Shown one piece after another: positions 35,632 through 48,934 of a stretch of DNA of 64,000 nucleotides. The DNA is from Eudorina sp. 2006-703-Eu-15 (Eukaryota > Chlorophyta > Chlorophyceae > Chlamydomonadales > Volvocaceae). The notes beneath the pieces are model-generated. The model was not told where the DNA came from, did no database searches, and was given only the letters and a program-made list of their open reading frames with translations. Position 1 is the first letter of the stretch. Each line of letters starts with the position of its first letter. The DNA is taken from assembly GCA_003117195.1 (NCBI GenBank), contig BDSI01000150.1:1-64000 (forward strand), read 5' to 3'. A program made the translations under genes and the position numbers.

Positions 35632-38600
35632 ATGATGAACGGGGCCGAGCAAAAACAGGTGCTTACGTTGCGGCTTTACCAAAACCGGCCCTCCGTGCTG
35701 GCGTGGGTATGCAATACTTTATTGTCGTAGTATGCATGGTGAACTCCCCCCACCACACTGAACCTGGCTTCCACGTGGTATTCGCTCGACCACACACCCA
35801 CTGCAGGGGGCAAGCACACCCGCCCAAGTGCGGGCTCTCTTCATCAAAAGCGCAGTTTACCAGCGCCGCAACACAGCAACGAATGTCTGCTTGGTGGTGG
35901 CGCCTGTATTCTTTTGCGTCCTGCTCGCCGTACTCCAGGTGGGGAGAGTGAGGGAGCGAGGGGAGGGTGCAGCGCAGACCGCCAGGCGCTTAGCGGCACG
36001 CACGCACGCACGCCGTTGTAATGGGGAAAGCAAGTCTGCGCGGCAGCGCACGACGCGAAGCCGTGCACCAACACCAAAGGTTTAACATGCGGTGGCACGT
36101 AGCCACGGACTTCCAGCCCCATGGAAGACATGCAATGGAGGTCAGCCGCACAGTGCCAGGCGGCACGGTACGCATTACCAGAGCGCAGTCCGGGAGGCAT
36201 CCCTTGAGCCTCGTTTACCTTGATGATCAAATGATATTATGTCATCTGGGTCATCAGGGTCAGATCCCTGATCTGGGTCCAATGGGCCCAGATGAGAGGT
36301 GACACAGTTTCTGGGCCCTATGACACCGGGGGATGCGACACGGCAGGCGTCGCGGACCCTCACCTCGCCATCGACAGACCCGGATCAGGGTTTTCATCTC
36401 GTCTTGGGAGCGCGGTCCAAATGCAAAATGTCCAAGGTCACACCCAACGCACTCACAGGACCATTGGCGGGGCGCCAGCCTTGAACAGCATCCCGACGAC
36501 TGCGCCTCTCACCTATCTCACCCTGACCCGGCCTCTAAACCCTCTGGCCCCAACCCTCCGCCAGATCTTGGCGAACAAGCTCCTCCTGTCGCAGCGGCAG
36601 TACAAGGTGGGCCGTGCTCACCAGGGCGGGCGGATGGGTTGGTTGGTGGATGAGGGTGCAGCGACTCGACAGGATGCATATCGAGCGGGCTCCATCTGGG
36701 TTCTATGGGATGATGGCGATCGGTCGGTCGACTGGGTGTGGGCGGATGGGTGCAGGGCCGGGCAGGGGCGCCCCATTTGGAGGTGAGCCAGCCCCGATTC
36801 TGGGTCTCGTACCCAGAATCGTACCCCGATTCTGGTTCTCTAAACATAACGACCTCTACGAGAGGTCGGTATGTTTAGAGAAGAGACCGATGTTTAGAGG
36901 TCGATATGTCTTCCTGCCTGGGCAACCAGGGTGGGACGACCAGAGGCTGGCCGCCCACCGGCCGCCGCGCTGAGGTCCTCTTGTCATCTGGGTCACCTTT
37001 CCTCTCCGTCCCGTCTCCTCCCTTGTTGCGCCGGTCGCGGGTCCCCTCCCCCCCCGTCCCCGCAGTGCGGTTGCCAGTGCACGGAGTGCTGTGTGCCGCT
37101 GCGCGTGCAGCGGAACTGGACCGACGCCGAGCTCGAGCGGATCGCGAATGGGGAGCAGGTAGACAACGCGGGGCTCCAAAGCGGGGGGCCAATGTGAGGG
37201 GCCAATGCGGGCAGTGCGCCCGAGATCCGGCAGCAGTAGGCATGGCCAGGGGAATGGCCCGCGAGGTTCGCTCAGCCGGCGGCGGATACCTGACCGCTCC
37301 GGCCGCACTTTAGCCGTACTACGGCCGGTTCTCGACATCCAGGCGCCCGGCCTTCGGGAAACCCCGCCGCCGCGTCCCCCCTCCCCTGCGCCGTCCCCTC
37401 CTCCTGCAAAAGCTGACGCCGCGCTTCGTGCGCGTGGAGCGGTGCACGCGGTTGGACACGGGGTACTGCGAGCGCACGCGCAACGCCACGTGCCGCGCCT
37501 ACGACGACTCCAACTGCAGTCTGCGGTTCTCCAGCCCGCGCCAGGCCGTCTTCTGCGCCATCCAGCAGCCCAGCAGCTGGCCGCCGGTGATGCAGGTGGG
37601 CGGCGCGGTGCGGTGCGGTGCGGTGCGGAGGAGGCCGCGCGGCGGTCCCGCGCGCTGGGGCTCGCCGTTTAGAACGGTTTGTTTTTTCCAGAACGGACAC
37701 GCCCGGGGGGTTCCCATGGGTTTGAGGCACGCAACTGATGCGCACCACGCTTGCTTGCGGCTCTCGGCCAAAAACCGAACGAACGTGCGCCTCGCTGTGG
37801 CGGGTCAGATGTCTGCAGCAGTGGCAGTGAGCAGCGGCCTGCGGGTGCATCGATAGCAGGACGCTGTGTGACGATGTGTGGGCCGCATCCTCCCGCGCGG
37901 TTTCCCGGCGCGCTTTCCGTGGGGCGCTGCCTGCCGACCTGCCTGTCGCCGCTCCTGGCCGTTTGACTGCCTGCCTGCCTGCCTGCCTTCCCTCGCGCTT
38001 TCCGCCTCACAGACCCCCCGCCTCAACGTCCGCGCGGGCGGCTCCACCACCCAGTGGCTCCCCTTCACGGGCAGCAACATGACGGCCGCGCGGCTCATGG
38101 CCGACAACCTGGTGGATGAGCCGGAGCTGCCCAGCCTGCAGCCGATCATTGACCTGGTGGGGCGTGCGAGGGGTTGGGGGTGACAATCCGGGGTCACAGC
38201 CGGGGTCTGGGGTGACGAATTTCCATTCGTGCCGGGTGCTGAAGCCTGAAAGCTCGCTCGCGCAAGGCCGTGCGCCTTCCTGGCACCCGGCATCGCGTGC
38301 CGGTGTCTCAAAACCCCAAACCTACCCATCAACGCTGGGACTTCCGCTGGACATTCCGTTGGGCGCCCCACCCCTCCTCGCCCCGGGGCCCCCCCGATTT
38401 CTTTTTTCAATTAAACCCCCCCTGACCCGCCCCATTCCCCCGTGCCCTTCCCTCAGCTCCTCAGCAGTCCGCTGTCGCTGCTCAGCCTGCGGCCCAGCGA
38501 CGTGGCGGCGCTGGTGCTGCCCATGTTGTCCTCGGAGGGGCTGGTGCAGGGCGGCGGGGAGTCCGTGGACGCGGCGCAGCTGTCCCGGCTGGCGCTCACC

Positions 38601-40053
38601 TTCGGCTCCGCGCTCTGGTGAGTAACTGTGTTGTTCGAGGGGGGAGGTGGGGGGCCAGGGCAGAAATGCGTGCTATGCCACGGGCGTGGCAGTGTTCACA
38701 GCTCCTGCGTGTGTGCGTGTATGGCCGGGCGGGAGGTGCTCTAAGGCCAGGGGAACCTCCGCCGCCTGCACCTCCACCCCGGCGCCCTTAACACCCGCCT
38801 AGGTATAGGACCGAGGCGTGGTATTACATAATGTTGTTTTCCCTTGGCCCGGCGGGCACTGTGGCTTCCTCGCCGCGGCCTCTTCACCACTGGGGGCGGA
38901 GCGGGACAGCAGGACAGTGCTCGGGGTCGCTTCGCGGAAGCAGTGTGTGCGGCCGGTGCGCTCTCCGCACCCGGCAGCGCACCCGGCTTTGCCGCACTGC
39001 AGTTCCGCCTGCTCACGCTCCGGATTCGGATCCCAATGCCGTGGACGGGTGGCTCCCGCCGGCGCCGCCCGTCCTCGTTCCTCCCCGCCAGGAGTAACAA
39101 CGACTACTACTTGGAGAACGCCTTTATCAACACCAACAGCAACACCTCCCGGCTGCAGATGGTGGTGCCGCCGGGGCGCTGCGCCGCCGCGGGTCTGGGC
39201 AACGGTGAGGCGAGCCCCTTGCTGCGAGGGTGGTGGAGGGGGATCGGGGGCAGGCCGGCTGTGCAGGCCGGCGGCGGTGCGGGCACGCCGTGTACGCCAC
39301 TGCGGAAGGGGCGTTCAGCGGAGAGCCTTGGCTTGGTAGAGGCTAAGTGACCGCCGTCGGTCGCCCTGCACCCGCTATGGTGGTCACGTGGAATACCTTT
39401 CGCACAGTTGCGACACATGCCTCCCCGCACACCCTTGCCGGGCGCGGGCTCCGCCACTTTCGGGGTTCCCACCGTGTGAGAGGTCCCGCCGCACACTTTC
39501 GGGGCATCCTGCCTTCCGACACACTCCCGTCGTGTTTTTCCTGCTTCTCCTGGCGAGGCGCGGGTGTGAGTAGTAGATTATTGCATGTGGTGCCCCTCCG
39601 ACCGCCGGCAGTGTCCAACTACGTGACGTTGCCGCTGGAGGAGATGCTGCTGCGCTACTACAATGCCTCCTTCCCGCTGGTCATACCGCCGCTGCTGCGC
39701 CTGTTCAACATAACCTCGTCGCAGGTGTGTGTGGGTTGGAATAGAAAAACAGCCCAGGCACACCCAGCCCGGTGTGTGGGTGTGCGTGCTTGTGTTGTGC
39801 TGGGGGTATCTGAGTCGTGAGACAGGAAGCCGGCGACAATGTTGACGATCACTTATGAACGGGGTGTGGGTGTGGGGCTGGGTGTGCTCTAAGAAAGTAC
39901 CTGCTCCTGCTGGGTGTGCCCGGGTTCGTTCTTCGGATTTATTTCTTTTCTCAATTTAACTCCACTCCACTCGAGCTGTGGCCACTGACCCTAAGGTACC
40001 GTATGCCTCCCGCGACGTGGATCGCTCCACACGTGTGTGTTAGCAAGGAGAAA

Positions 40054-40084
<31 letters not shown>

Positions 40085-43000
40085 CGGTTGGCGGTTGGCG
40101 CCCCGTGCGCTTTCGGGTGATGGTTGGCGCGCAGATAGCTGGCGGGCTGTCGGACTCCCAGTTCGGCGGCATTACAGCCGCTTGCGTGGACACGCTCGCG
40201 CGGGAGCTGGCCAACGCCACCGCGCTGGAACGTCGACTGTACTGCGGTTTCGGAGTGGTAAGTCCGTACTCCGCTCGCGAGCCCCATTGGCCGGGCAACG
40301 TGACCCCTTCGCAAAGTGGCTAAAGTGCTAGTGGTGCTTGCCCCAAGACACCGACTTGATACCTCACCAGGTGGTGGCGGACGACACACAGTTGTCAGGT
40401 CTGGTCCGGGCGGGTTCTGCTTCGAACCACACAGTACTGCTTGCTTCGACGGCATGGGTTGCTTGCGCCGTGCTCATTGACCAATGCGTGCGGGCGTGTG
40501 GACGCGCGTGATTTGTGTGGTTTAAGCCGGAACTTTGCAGCTCGCACACAATCACCGCATATCCACACGCGCTCTCGGATGTGCGTGCCTGACGCTCGGG
40601 TGCAGATCCGTCGCCTTTGCCATCATGTTTTGTTGGCCATGGGGTTACCGGCAAATGATGATTACGCTGTGGGGTCCGCCGTAACATCCATCATCCATTC
40701 GAGGGAAAAGCGAGAAACGCGCAAGATGATCCACAAGACAGCGCACTCACTCACAAACACATATCCGCGGACGGACGCAGGCGCGGTGCGACAGCACGTA
40801 CTTTACTCGGGAGTACGGCGGCGCGTGGGACTTCAAGGAGCTTGGACCCACGACTCTGAAGTAGGTCCCGGCGGGTCCGGCATCGGGCGGCGAACCCGGA
40901 ACCGGACGGGTCGCGCGGGGCAATCGGATGCTGCCAAGTGCTGTGATCCGCGCAGTTTTCAGACTTTAGGGCTGCAGGCACGCAATGCAGCGCACGAAGC
41001 TGTTCCCGCGAGCGCGCGTCCTCCCGGTGACAACTCGAACTGGCGGCGTGGCATTTGTTTCAGGACCCGGCTGTTTGGCCTGACTGGTTTGCATGCCCCA
41101 GCTTGACTTCATCTTCTTTGTGTAAAGTTCGCGGGGTAGGCGCGGGCGATTTAGCCATGTGATGCAGAGCCTGGGGCCTGGACGATGTTGGCGCGGGAAC
41201 CGGCTGGGATGATCCCCACGGTTTCAAAAGGCCGGCATCGTACCCTGATGCCCGTACGGCGCAGGTACGACGCGTACTACAACCTGTCGCTTCCCTCGGA
41301 CAACACGCCGACCAATTACCGCATCCACGCGCTGCTCAACATGGCCACCAAGGCCTGGACGCGAGTGTACTGGGGTGAGTGACGGGACAGGGGAGCAATG
41401 GCGAGTCACGGGACGAGGGAGCAATGGCGGGTATGCGAGAAACGGATAATGCGACTTGCTGTGCAGTGTTATGGAGGGGACCATCAGCGAAGGCACGATG
41501 GCCACGATCGTGCCAAGCGTGTGGTGGTTAGGGTGAAACCCACGGCCGTGTAAACGCCAAACCGTCACACGCTTGGTGCAATGTACCGCACAGCGTGGTC
41601 ATCTTGTATGCGCACGTCCATACTTCGGAAGGCGTGTCCTTGGGAGGGCCACAGTTGAGGCCCCTGCCGCCTGGAGTGGAGGCCTGCGCGACATCGGCCG
41701 CTGGATGTGTGTCGGCGCCGCGGGGCGGCCCCCGCCCAACAGCTGGCCAGCAGCTTGCCCGCCCAGCCCTTGTCCGGTGCAGCCGTTACGAAGCAGGCTG
41801 CGCTCGCCGGGCAGCCCCGCCGGGGACCGGGCACCGCACGCCCTCCACAGCCCCGGGCCCGACCCCGCCCCCCCCCTGCGTCCCGGCCTACCTGGTCCTC
41901 GACCTGCAGCCGACCTGCCCATCACCTACTCTGTCCGCAACCGGCTGCTGGGCGTCATGTCCTTCCCCAAGTACATCCTGGAGCTGAAGCTGGACTTCAG
42001 CATCTTGTTGGGGCCGCTGTTCTACACGTAAGCAAGACGCGCGGGGCTGACGTGCGGTGTGCGTATGGGGGCGCCTGGCGCGGGCGGGCCTGGCGCTTGG
42101 GGGGTTTGAAGCGCAGCCGCGGCTGCGCACCTGCTTGCTGCGCCTGGCTGCCTCCCAGGTGGATGCGCGGGTGGTCCCTGCTCCTCCTGCTCCGAAACAG
42201 GGACGCGCTGGGGTACAGTGACGGGCTGACAGTGCGCGGAGCGTGCCGATCGCACCCTCTTAGGGTTCCACAACGAAGGTGCTTCACACCACGGACTTCG
42301 GATTTCTTGCTGCCTCGCAAACCTTACGGCAAACCTTACGTTCTCCTCCTCATCCGCGGTGTTCGGCACGGCGTGCCTGCCCGCCTGCCTTGGGGCCTTG
42401 GGCTGCTGCGCGCAGGTGGGTTGTGCAGATGCTGATGCCGTCCTTCCTGCAGCAGCTGGTGTACGAGAAAGAAAAGCGGCTGCGCATGATGATGAAGATG
42501 CACGGCCTCAGTGACGTGTCGTACTGGCTCGTCACCTACGTCTGGTTTCTGATGCTGTGAGTTGGGGTGGGCAGGGCAGGGCAGGGCAGGGCAGGGCAGG
42601 GGGGCCGACGGGCGGACGGTGGTGCGGCGGGCACCACCCGGCTCACAGCGCGCACAAGAGGCCCGGAGGCGGCACCGCCCTCAGGCTGGGAAACCCGCCG
42701 TACACGACCATGTAGGCACGACGGCGGCACGTGTCGGAACTAAGGGTCCGCCTTGTCACGGTCGCATCAGCACTTCACGCCACTTTGCACCCCAGCAATC
42801 CAAATCACGTCATTCCACACCACAGCACGCAACGCACGCACGCACGCACGTGTTACTAATGGTGGTCGCGGGTGTCCGTTGGGTAGTGACACATGGTAAC
42901 GGGAATTGCTCTCTTGGGTTATGTGACCATGAATCACTCGTTCCATTTTCCTTCTCCGCCATGTACGGCGTCCCCGCCCACGCAGGTACGTGATCTACAT

Positions 43001-46000
43001 GATCTTCTTCGTGTTCTTCGGCACAGTCATTCGGCTCAAGATCTTCACCACCAACTCCTACAGTGAGTGCGGCGGGGGGGCGCTGCGGCGGGAGGGCGCT
43101 GCGGCGGGGGGGTGCTGCGGGGGGCGCTGCGGGGGGGCGCTGCGGCGGGAGGGCGCTGGGGGGGGGGCGCTGCGGCGGGGGGGCGCTGCGGCGGGGGGCC
43201 GCTGCGGCGGGGGGGCGCTGCGGCGGGGGGCGCTGCGGCGGGGGGCGCTGGGGGGGGGGCGCTGCGGCGGGAGGGCGCTGCGGGGGCGCCAGGGCCGCGG
43301 GAGGCCGGTGCGCGGGTAGCCCTGGCCCGCAAGCCGGAGACCGTCGTACACATCCACCACAGCCGGGAAGCGGGTGGCGAAGAGCCGCGCCAGGGACAAT
43401 CCTGGAGAGGTCCCAGACGGGGGGGGAAGGGGCTGCCCCCTTGGGCACGACGTCAGTGTTGGGACATCACCGTCTCGTGCGGAATGCGGCACGGCCGTGG
43501 CGAGCTGTGCCTACATGACAATCCGTCATGGTGTTCGCCACCTACAAAGCCCCATCCCCTGGGTTTGATATGATGATATCTCCAACTTCACGCCATGAAT
43601 ACAGACTTGTAGCGGCGCCGCCACGCCGACCCCCCCTCATGACCCGGTGGCGCCCCTCGCCCTGTTGCCTCTCTGCCCTGCAACCCATCCCCTTGCCTTT
43701 CCGCCCCCCCCCCGGTACCCCACCGCTGGACCCCGCAGCCCTGCAGGCCGTCCTGTACTTCATCTTCGGCAACAACATGATCGCCTTCCTCTTCATGATC
43801 TCCTCCCTCTTTTCCTCCTCCCGCACCGCCACCGTGGTCGCCTTCCTGTACATCTTCGCCGCCGGCCTCATCGGCGAGCTGCTGCTGCGCACGCTCATGC
43901 AGCAGAACCGGCCCTACATCGTCGCGGTGCAGCTCATCCCCGGCTTCGCGCTCTACCGCGGCCTGTTTGAGTTCTCCGAGTACTCGCTCCGGGCGATCTT
44001 CTCCTCCAACCTGCCCGGTCTGCGCTGGGCGGACCTGACCGACCCCGGCAACGGCATGATCGCCGTGTGGGTGATCCTGGTGGTGGAGTGGCCCATCTTC
44101 ATGGTCCTGGCGTGGTACTTTGAACAGGTACGGCAGTACGATTGTACGGCAGTATGGCAGTACGACAGAATGGCAGTACGGCAGTACGACAGATCAAGGG
44201 TACTCTGGGCTGCTGTGAGGGCGAAAGGTCGGCGCGGTGCGGCGACAGCTCCTCCGGCCATGGCAGGTCTCCGGCAGGGAGGAGTTTAGGGTTTATAGAG
44301 CGCAAGCAGGGCAAACGCGAGCTGGGCGACAGGCCAGTGTTGTCATTCCTTACCCCGGCTGGGTGTTTTGTATGTCTTGCGAGCATAGTGGACGCGGCTG
44401 TGAACTGTATGCCCCCTGCCCGCTCAGCTGCTTGCGGCTTCGGCTCCAGGGGGCCTTAGCTCACCTTCATTGGACCCATCGGTCACACGTGGCCTCGATT
44501 CCCTGCCAGCTCCGTCTCCCCTCCTGACCCATGACCCACTAGCCGACTCATGCCCCACGAGCCGACCCATGACCCACTGGCCGCCCGCCCGTCCCGCATC
44601 CGTGCGCCCCCTGTGGTGCAGATCCTCAACAACGGCTCGGGGGCGAGGCGCCACCCGCTCTTCTTCCTCCAGCGGCTGTGGCGGCAGGTGCGGGGGCCCC
44701 AATGCGATCCGGGTGGGCAAGTACGGTGTACAGTTTGGGAGCCGCCCTCCAGGACGCGAGGCCTCACTCTCACTCTCTACTCTCTGACCTCCGATCACCT
44801 GCCACCTGAAAACGGGTCATCTCTCTTTCTCTGTCTCTCTCTGTCACTCACGCTACACTCCAAATCATCCGGTGTCTCGCAACGGCGTTTTGAGGACCTC
44901 GTCGCCTGTGGCTTGCGCCCGTGTCTGACCCGTGGGTCAGGATGGTGCGGACCTCAAGGCGCTTCAGGCGGCTCGTCCAATCCAGGGCTTCAGCCTCCCG
45001 CCTGACGGAGCCGGCGACGCGCCGCCGGGCAAGGGCGCGAGCGAGGTGGAACCGCCGGCGGTTGCGGAGCCCATGCGGGCTGGCCGGGCCGGCGCGGCCG
45101 TCTCTGGCAATGGCCGCACCGTCACGGGGACTGCCGCAGGCGATGCAGACGCTGGCGCGGCCCCAGCACAGAGGACGGTAGTGTCGGGTCCGGTTGGGGA
45201 GGGCATCGAGCGGGAGGGCGGGGGCCACGGGGATGAGGGCCGCGGCGTGACACGGGACGGGGTCACGGATGCGGAAGGCGAGGGCGGCGGCAGCGGCCGC
45301 CTGGACGCAAGCGGGCGTCTGGAGGGCGATGGTGAGCGTGGGGACGCGGCGACGGCAGGGCCGACGGCGGCAGCGGCAGAGACGGCGGCGGCGGACTCGA
45401 GCGACGGGGAGACGGATGTGGTGCCGCTGCCCGGCCGGCCGCTCGAGACCAGCGCCAGCAGCCGGAGCAGGTCCAGCAGCAAGGAGAGCAGCAGGAGCAT
45501 CGGCAGCGCGCAGCGGAGCACTGGCGGCGGAAGATGCAGCGCGGGGAGCGGCAGCGGCCCCAGCGGAGGAGGCGGGGTGGAGGGCTGCGACGGCGGGGAA
45601 AAGGCCGTTGGTGACAGGGGCTGCGGCGCTGCCGAAGACTTGGTAGTCAGCGCAGCGGTCAACGCCGCCGCCGAGGCGCCGCCGCGACGACTGCTCAGTG
45701 GCAGCAGCGGTGGCGGCGGCGGCGGCCGCGAGTTCGCACCTGTCGCGGGGGCCGCTGCCGTACCTCGCGGGGGTAGCCCACGCGGGGGTAGCCCACGCGG
45801 CGGCAGCCCGCTTGGCCGTGCTGGTTTGCCTGTCAGCGTTGCATGGCCCGCTGCGGCGGCGTCCACAGCGCGAGGACAGGCTGCCAGCGGTGGCGGCGCC
45901 TGCGCCGCCGTCGCCAGCGGCGGGAGCAGCGTTGCATCCGGTGACACCGGAGGAGTGCACTCGCCGGGGGGTGGAGCGATCAACGCGCGAGTCGTGATTG

Positions 46001-48786
46001 GGACCGGCAGTGAGGCAGTGAGGTCGTCGGGGCCCGGAAAGGCGGCTGGAGAGGCGGCGGCGGCGGCAGCGGCGGCGCCGCCGCCCGGTCCTGCGGAGGA
46101 CGAGGAGCGTGCGTTGAGTGTCGGCGGCGGCGGCGGCGTTGCGACTGGCGGCGTGCCAGCAGACCCGTCACCGTCGGGTACGGCATCCAGCGACAGCAGT
46201 GCAACCAGCGTGCAGGACGCCGTACAGCTGCTGGTCCAGGCGACCGACGTCGCCGCCGAGGCAGCGCGCGTGGAGGCGATGGACGAGCAGGAACTGGCCA
46301 GCACGCCCATTGTCGTGCGCAACCTGGCCAAGGTGTTCTTCACTCACCGCGGGGCGCAGCCCAAGTCGGGCGGCGTCGGTTACGGCAGAAGCTGTTTGGG
46401 ATGCTGCCGTACCCAGCGGCCGTACATTGCCGTCCGCACGCTGACTCTGGCCATCGAGCGGGGCGAGTGCTTCGGGCTGCTGGGGCCCAACGGAGCAGGT
46501 GAGGGGGTTGATAGCTGATAGGAAATCGGTAGACACAGTCGTACTGCGCTGCTGCCAGAGCAAAGGTGAGGGGGTTGAACTGTGGGAGGCCCCAGGAAGA
46601 TGGTTTGAAAGGAAGTGGGCTTCGTTCTGATCCTACTGGCCTTAGTACGGTAACGTGCATAGTCAACATAGGACTGGGCTCCCGATGGTCCAACGTGTAC
46701 TGGGTGCCGCGGAACGAATCACTGCGTGCGGTTCGGCTTACCTGACTCGTCTATCCTTGGCCCATCTTTTGATTCCCTCTTCCCTCGCTGTCGTGTCCGT
46801 GACTACGGTGTCCGTGTGTGGTCCGGACCCTGAGCAGGGGGCCCGCGCGGGGCGAGCCCAAGAATGCCCTGTCAGCATGTGTTGCTTGACTCCTCCGTCC
46901 CCGGGCCCTCCTCCTCCGCTTTCCTCCCCTCCCTTCCCCAGGCAAGACCACCACCATCCACATGCTGACGGGCTTCCTGGAGCCCAGTGCGGGGGACGCG
47001 CTGGTGGAGGGGCGGTCCGTGAGGACCCGCATGTCCGAGATATACCGCATGACGGGCGTGTGTCCACAGGTGGGGAAGGGGGAGGGCTGGGGCTGGGGCT
47101 GGGGCTGGGGTTGGGGGCTCGGGGCTGGGGTTGACATTGAAAGACTGCCGAGGCCCCGGGGGATGAGATGGCGCGCGACCCATGGGCCATGGCGTGGCAA
47201 GCGGGCATCCCCGCACCTCTGCATCCCCTGGCGGTAGCGAGCCCACACACTGCCCGTGCCTCCATAAAGGGGCAAGGTACTGCTGCTGCAGCGGCTGCTT
47301 TGCTGTCTCGTGCCGCTGGTGGGGATATTGAGCCGGCGGGCGGTCGTGCACCCGCAACCGCCACAAATGACGTTTCCGCTGCCGGCGGCGCGCCGCTGCA
47401 GGACAACCTGCTGTGGGACACCCTGACCGGCGAGGAGCACTTGTTCTTCTACGGCCGCCTCAAGGGACTGAAGGGTGCGTCGGCGCGTGTATGTGGCGGC
47501 CCGGCTGGTCCGTGCGTGCGTGCACCCCTTTGCTGAGAAGGGTGAAGCGACGGAGGGAAGAAGGGGCATGTGGGGGAGGCGGCGCGGGCGCCCCGGTCGC
47601 GTCCCAGTCTACACCCACCAGGGTCGAACCCTTGCCGAGGGCACCTGAGGACGACCTGCCCTAGCTGCGGCACATATTCGCATGTCGCCATTGTCCAGCT
47701 GTCCGCGTGCAGGGTATCCGCTTTCGCACCTGCTCAACGCCACGCGGAGTGTTGTTATGCTGCTGCTGCCCAGCCCGCCCCGGCCCCTGGCCCCCGACAG
47801 CTGGCCTGCCCCCACAGCCGCACCACTTGCAAACCTCGTTCGTTTCGGCGTTGTGCCGGTCGGCCCAATCCTTTGGCTCGCAGGCAAGGCCCTGACGGCC
47901 GCCGTGGAGGCGTCCATCAAGTCCGTCAAGCTGCACGTCAACAATGCGGGCAAGCGGCGGGTCAGCTCCTACAGCGGCGGCATGAAGCGGCGGCTGAGTG
48001 TGGCCATCAGCTTCATCGGCGACCCGCAAGTGGTCTACCTGGTGAGGGGCCGGGGTGCAGGGGGCCGGGGTTGTTGTTGGTATGGATGGTAGCAGGAGGA
48101 TTGGGTGAAGTTGGTGAGGAGCGGGGGGGGCAGGTTTGGGCAGGCAGGGGGGCAGGGTCCCAACAGCAGTAGGTGATAAGTACGACCAAGGGACCATGCA
48201 CCCATGCTGTAATTCACCGAGCTGCGGCCCCGTCGCTGACAGCCCCCTCGCCACGGCCCCCGCGCTCACCGCCCACCCGGCCCTCCCACCCGACCGCCCC
48301 CAGGACGAGCCCTCCACCGGCCTGGACCCCGCCTCCCGCCGCGCGCTGTGGGACGTCGTTCGCGAGCACAAGCAGGGCCGCGCCATCATCCTGACCACCC
48401 ACTCCATGGAGGAGGCGGAGATCCTGTGCGACCGCCTGGGCATCTTCGTGGACGGCCAGCTGGTGTGTGTGGGCGCGCCGCGCGAGATCACGGCCCGGTA
48501 CGCTGGCTACCTGGTGTTCACCCTCACCGTGGGACCCGGCCACGAGGACGCCGCCAAGGCCTTCGTGCAGCGCATCAGCCCCCGCGCGCGGCTGACGTAC
48601 ACCCTGGGCAGCACGTTCAAGTACGAGCTGCCGACGGCCGACGTCAGCCTGGCGGGCGTGTTCGGGGCCATGGAGGCTGCGAAGGCGCAGATGCAGGTGC
48701 TGGACTGGGGCGTCGCCAACGCCACACTGGAGGAGGTCTTCATCAAGTTTGCGCGGCAGATCGGTGTGGAGACGCGCGACCAATAG
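35632..48786 (+). CDS. Half-size ABCA-subfamily ABC transporter with long linker
   Basis: Twenty-two exons: 35632-35658, 35807-35938, 36565-36606, 37066-37158, 37413-37595, 38013-38156, 38457-38617, 39092-39204, 39612-39724, 40135-40257, 40781-40860, 41265-41374, 41910-42027, 42416-42556, 42986-43062, 43739-44127, 44622-44687, 44941-46498, 46942-47069, 47402-47474, 47884-48041, 48304-48786. They total 4512 nt (1503 aa) with all phases matching. TM1 (VCLVVAPVFFCVLLAVLQ) precedes a large non-cytoplasmic loop with a CGCQCTECC motif. A multi-helix block follows in exons 13-16. Exon 18 is mostly a low-complexity linker (about residues 705-1160). The NBD has Walker A GPNGAGKTT, signature YSGGMKRRLSVA, Walker B VVYLDEPSTGLDP and H-loop TTHSMEEAE. 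ABCA proteins move lipids or related amphipaths. The substrate here is unknown. Confidence 0.92.
36795..36880. repeat. Two adjacent inverted repeats in ABCA intron 3
   Basis: First, CGATTCTGGGT (36795-36805) pairs perfectly with 36811-36821. Second, 36838-36857 pairs with 36861-36880 over 20 bp with one mismatch and a 3-nt loop. Fragments of both are repeated nearby (CGATTCTGG near 36827, ATGTTTAGAGG near 36890), which suggests local rearrangement. Confidence 0.88.
40056..40084. repeat. (GT)n microsatellite
   Basis: An uninterrupted GT tract about 50 bp upstream of the acceptor of ABCA exon 10. Confidence 0.92.
42569..42601. repeat. (GGGCA)n pentamer repeat
   Basis: Six to seven GGGCA units shortly after the donor of ABCA exon 14. 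Confidence 0.9.
43069..43318. repeat. GC-rich degenerate satellite in ABCA intron 15
   Basis: About 250 bp of imperfect repeats built from GGGCGCTGCGGCGG units, starting right after the exon 15 donor. Open in several frames on both strands because it lacks A and T, not because it codes. Confidence 0.85.
45765..45809 (+). repeat. Coding repeat PRGGS in ABCA linker
   Basis: Three copies of a 15-bp unit encoding PRGGS within the disordered linker of exon 18. Confidence 0.85.
47086..47132. repeat. (GGGGCT)n repeat
   Basis: A GGGGCT hexamer run, partly degenerate, just after the donor of ABCA exon 19. Confidence 0.88.
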
Positions 48787-48844
48787 TCCGCCGCAGCGCA
48801 GACAGGCAGCGGGCGGGGTAAGGAAGGTGGAGGCAGAGGTCGCG

Positions 48845-48934
48845 CGGCTGCGGCTGCGGCTTCGTGCTGCGGCTGCGGCTGCGGCTGCGGCTGCGGCTGC
48901 GGCTGCGGCTGCGGCTGCGGCTGCGGCTGCGGCT
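48845..48934. repeat. (GGCTGC)n hexamer tract
   Basis: About fifteen GGCTGC units with one interruption, starting some 60 bp after the ABCA stop codon, hence in its 3' UTR. Confidence 0.92.

Noticed and set aside
44964..46343. 459-codon minus-strand open frame, Pro/Ala-rich
   Set aside because: It is antisense to the low-complexity ABCA linker. GC-rich sequence leaves few stops, and the plus frame runs straight into the NBD.
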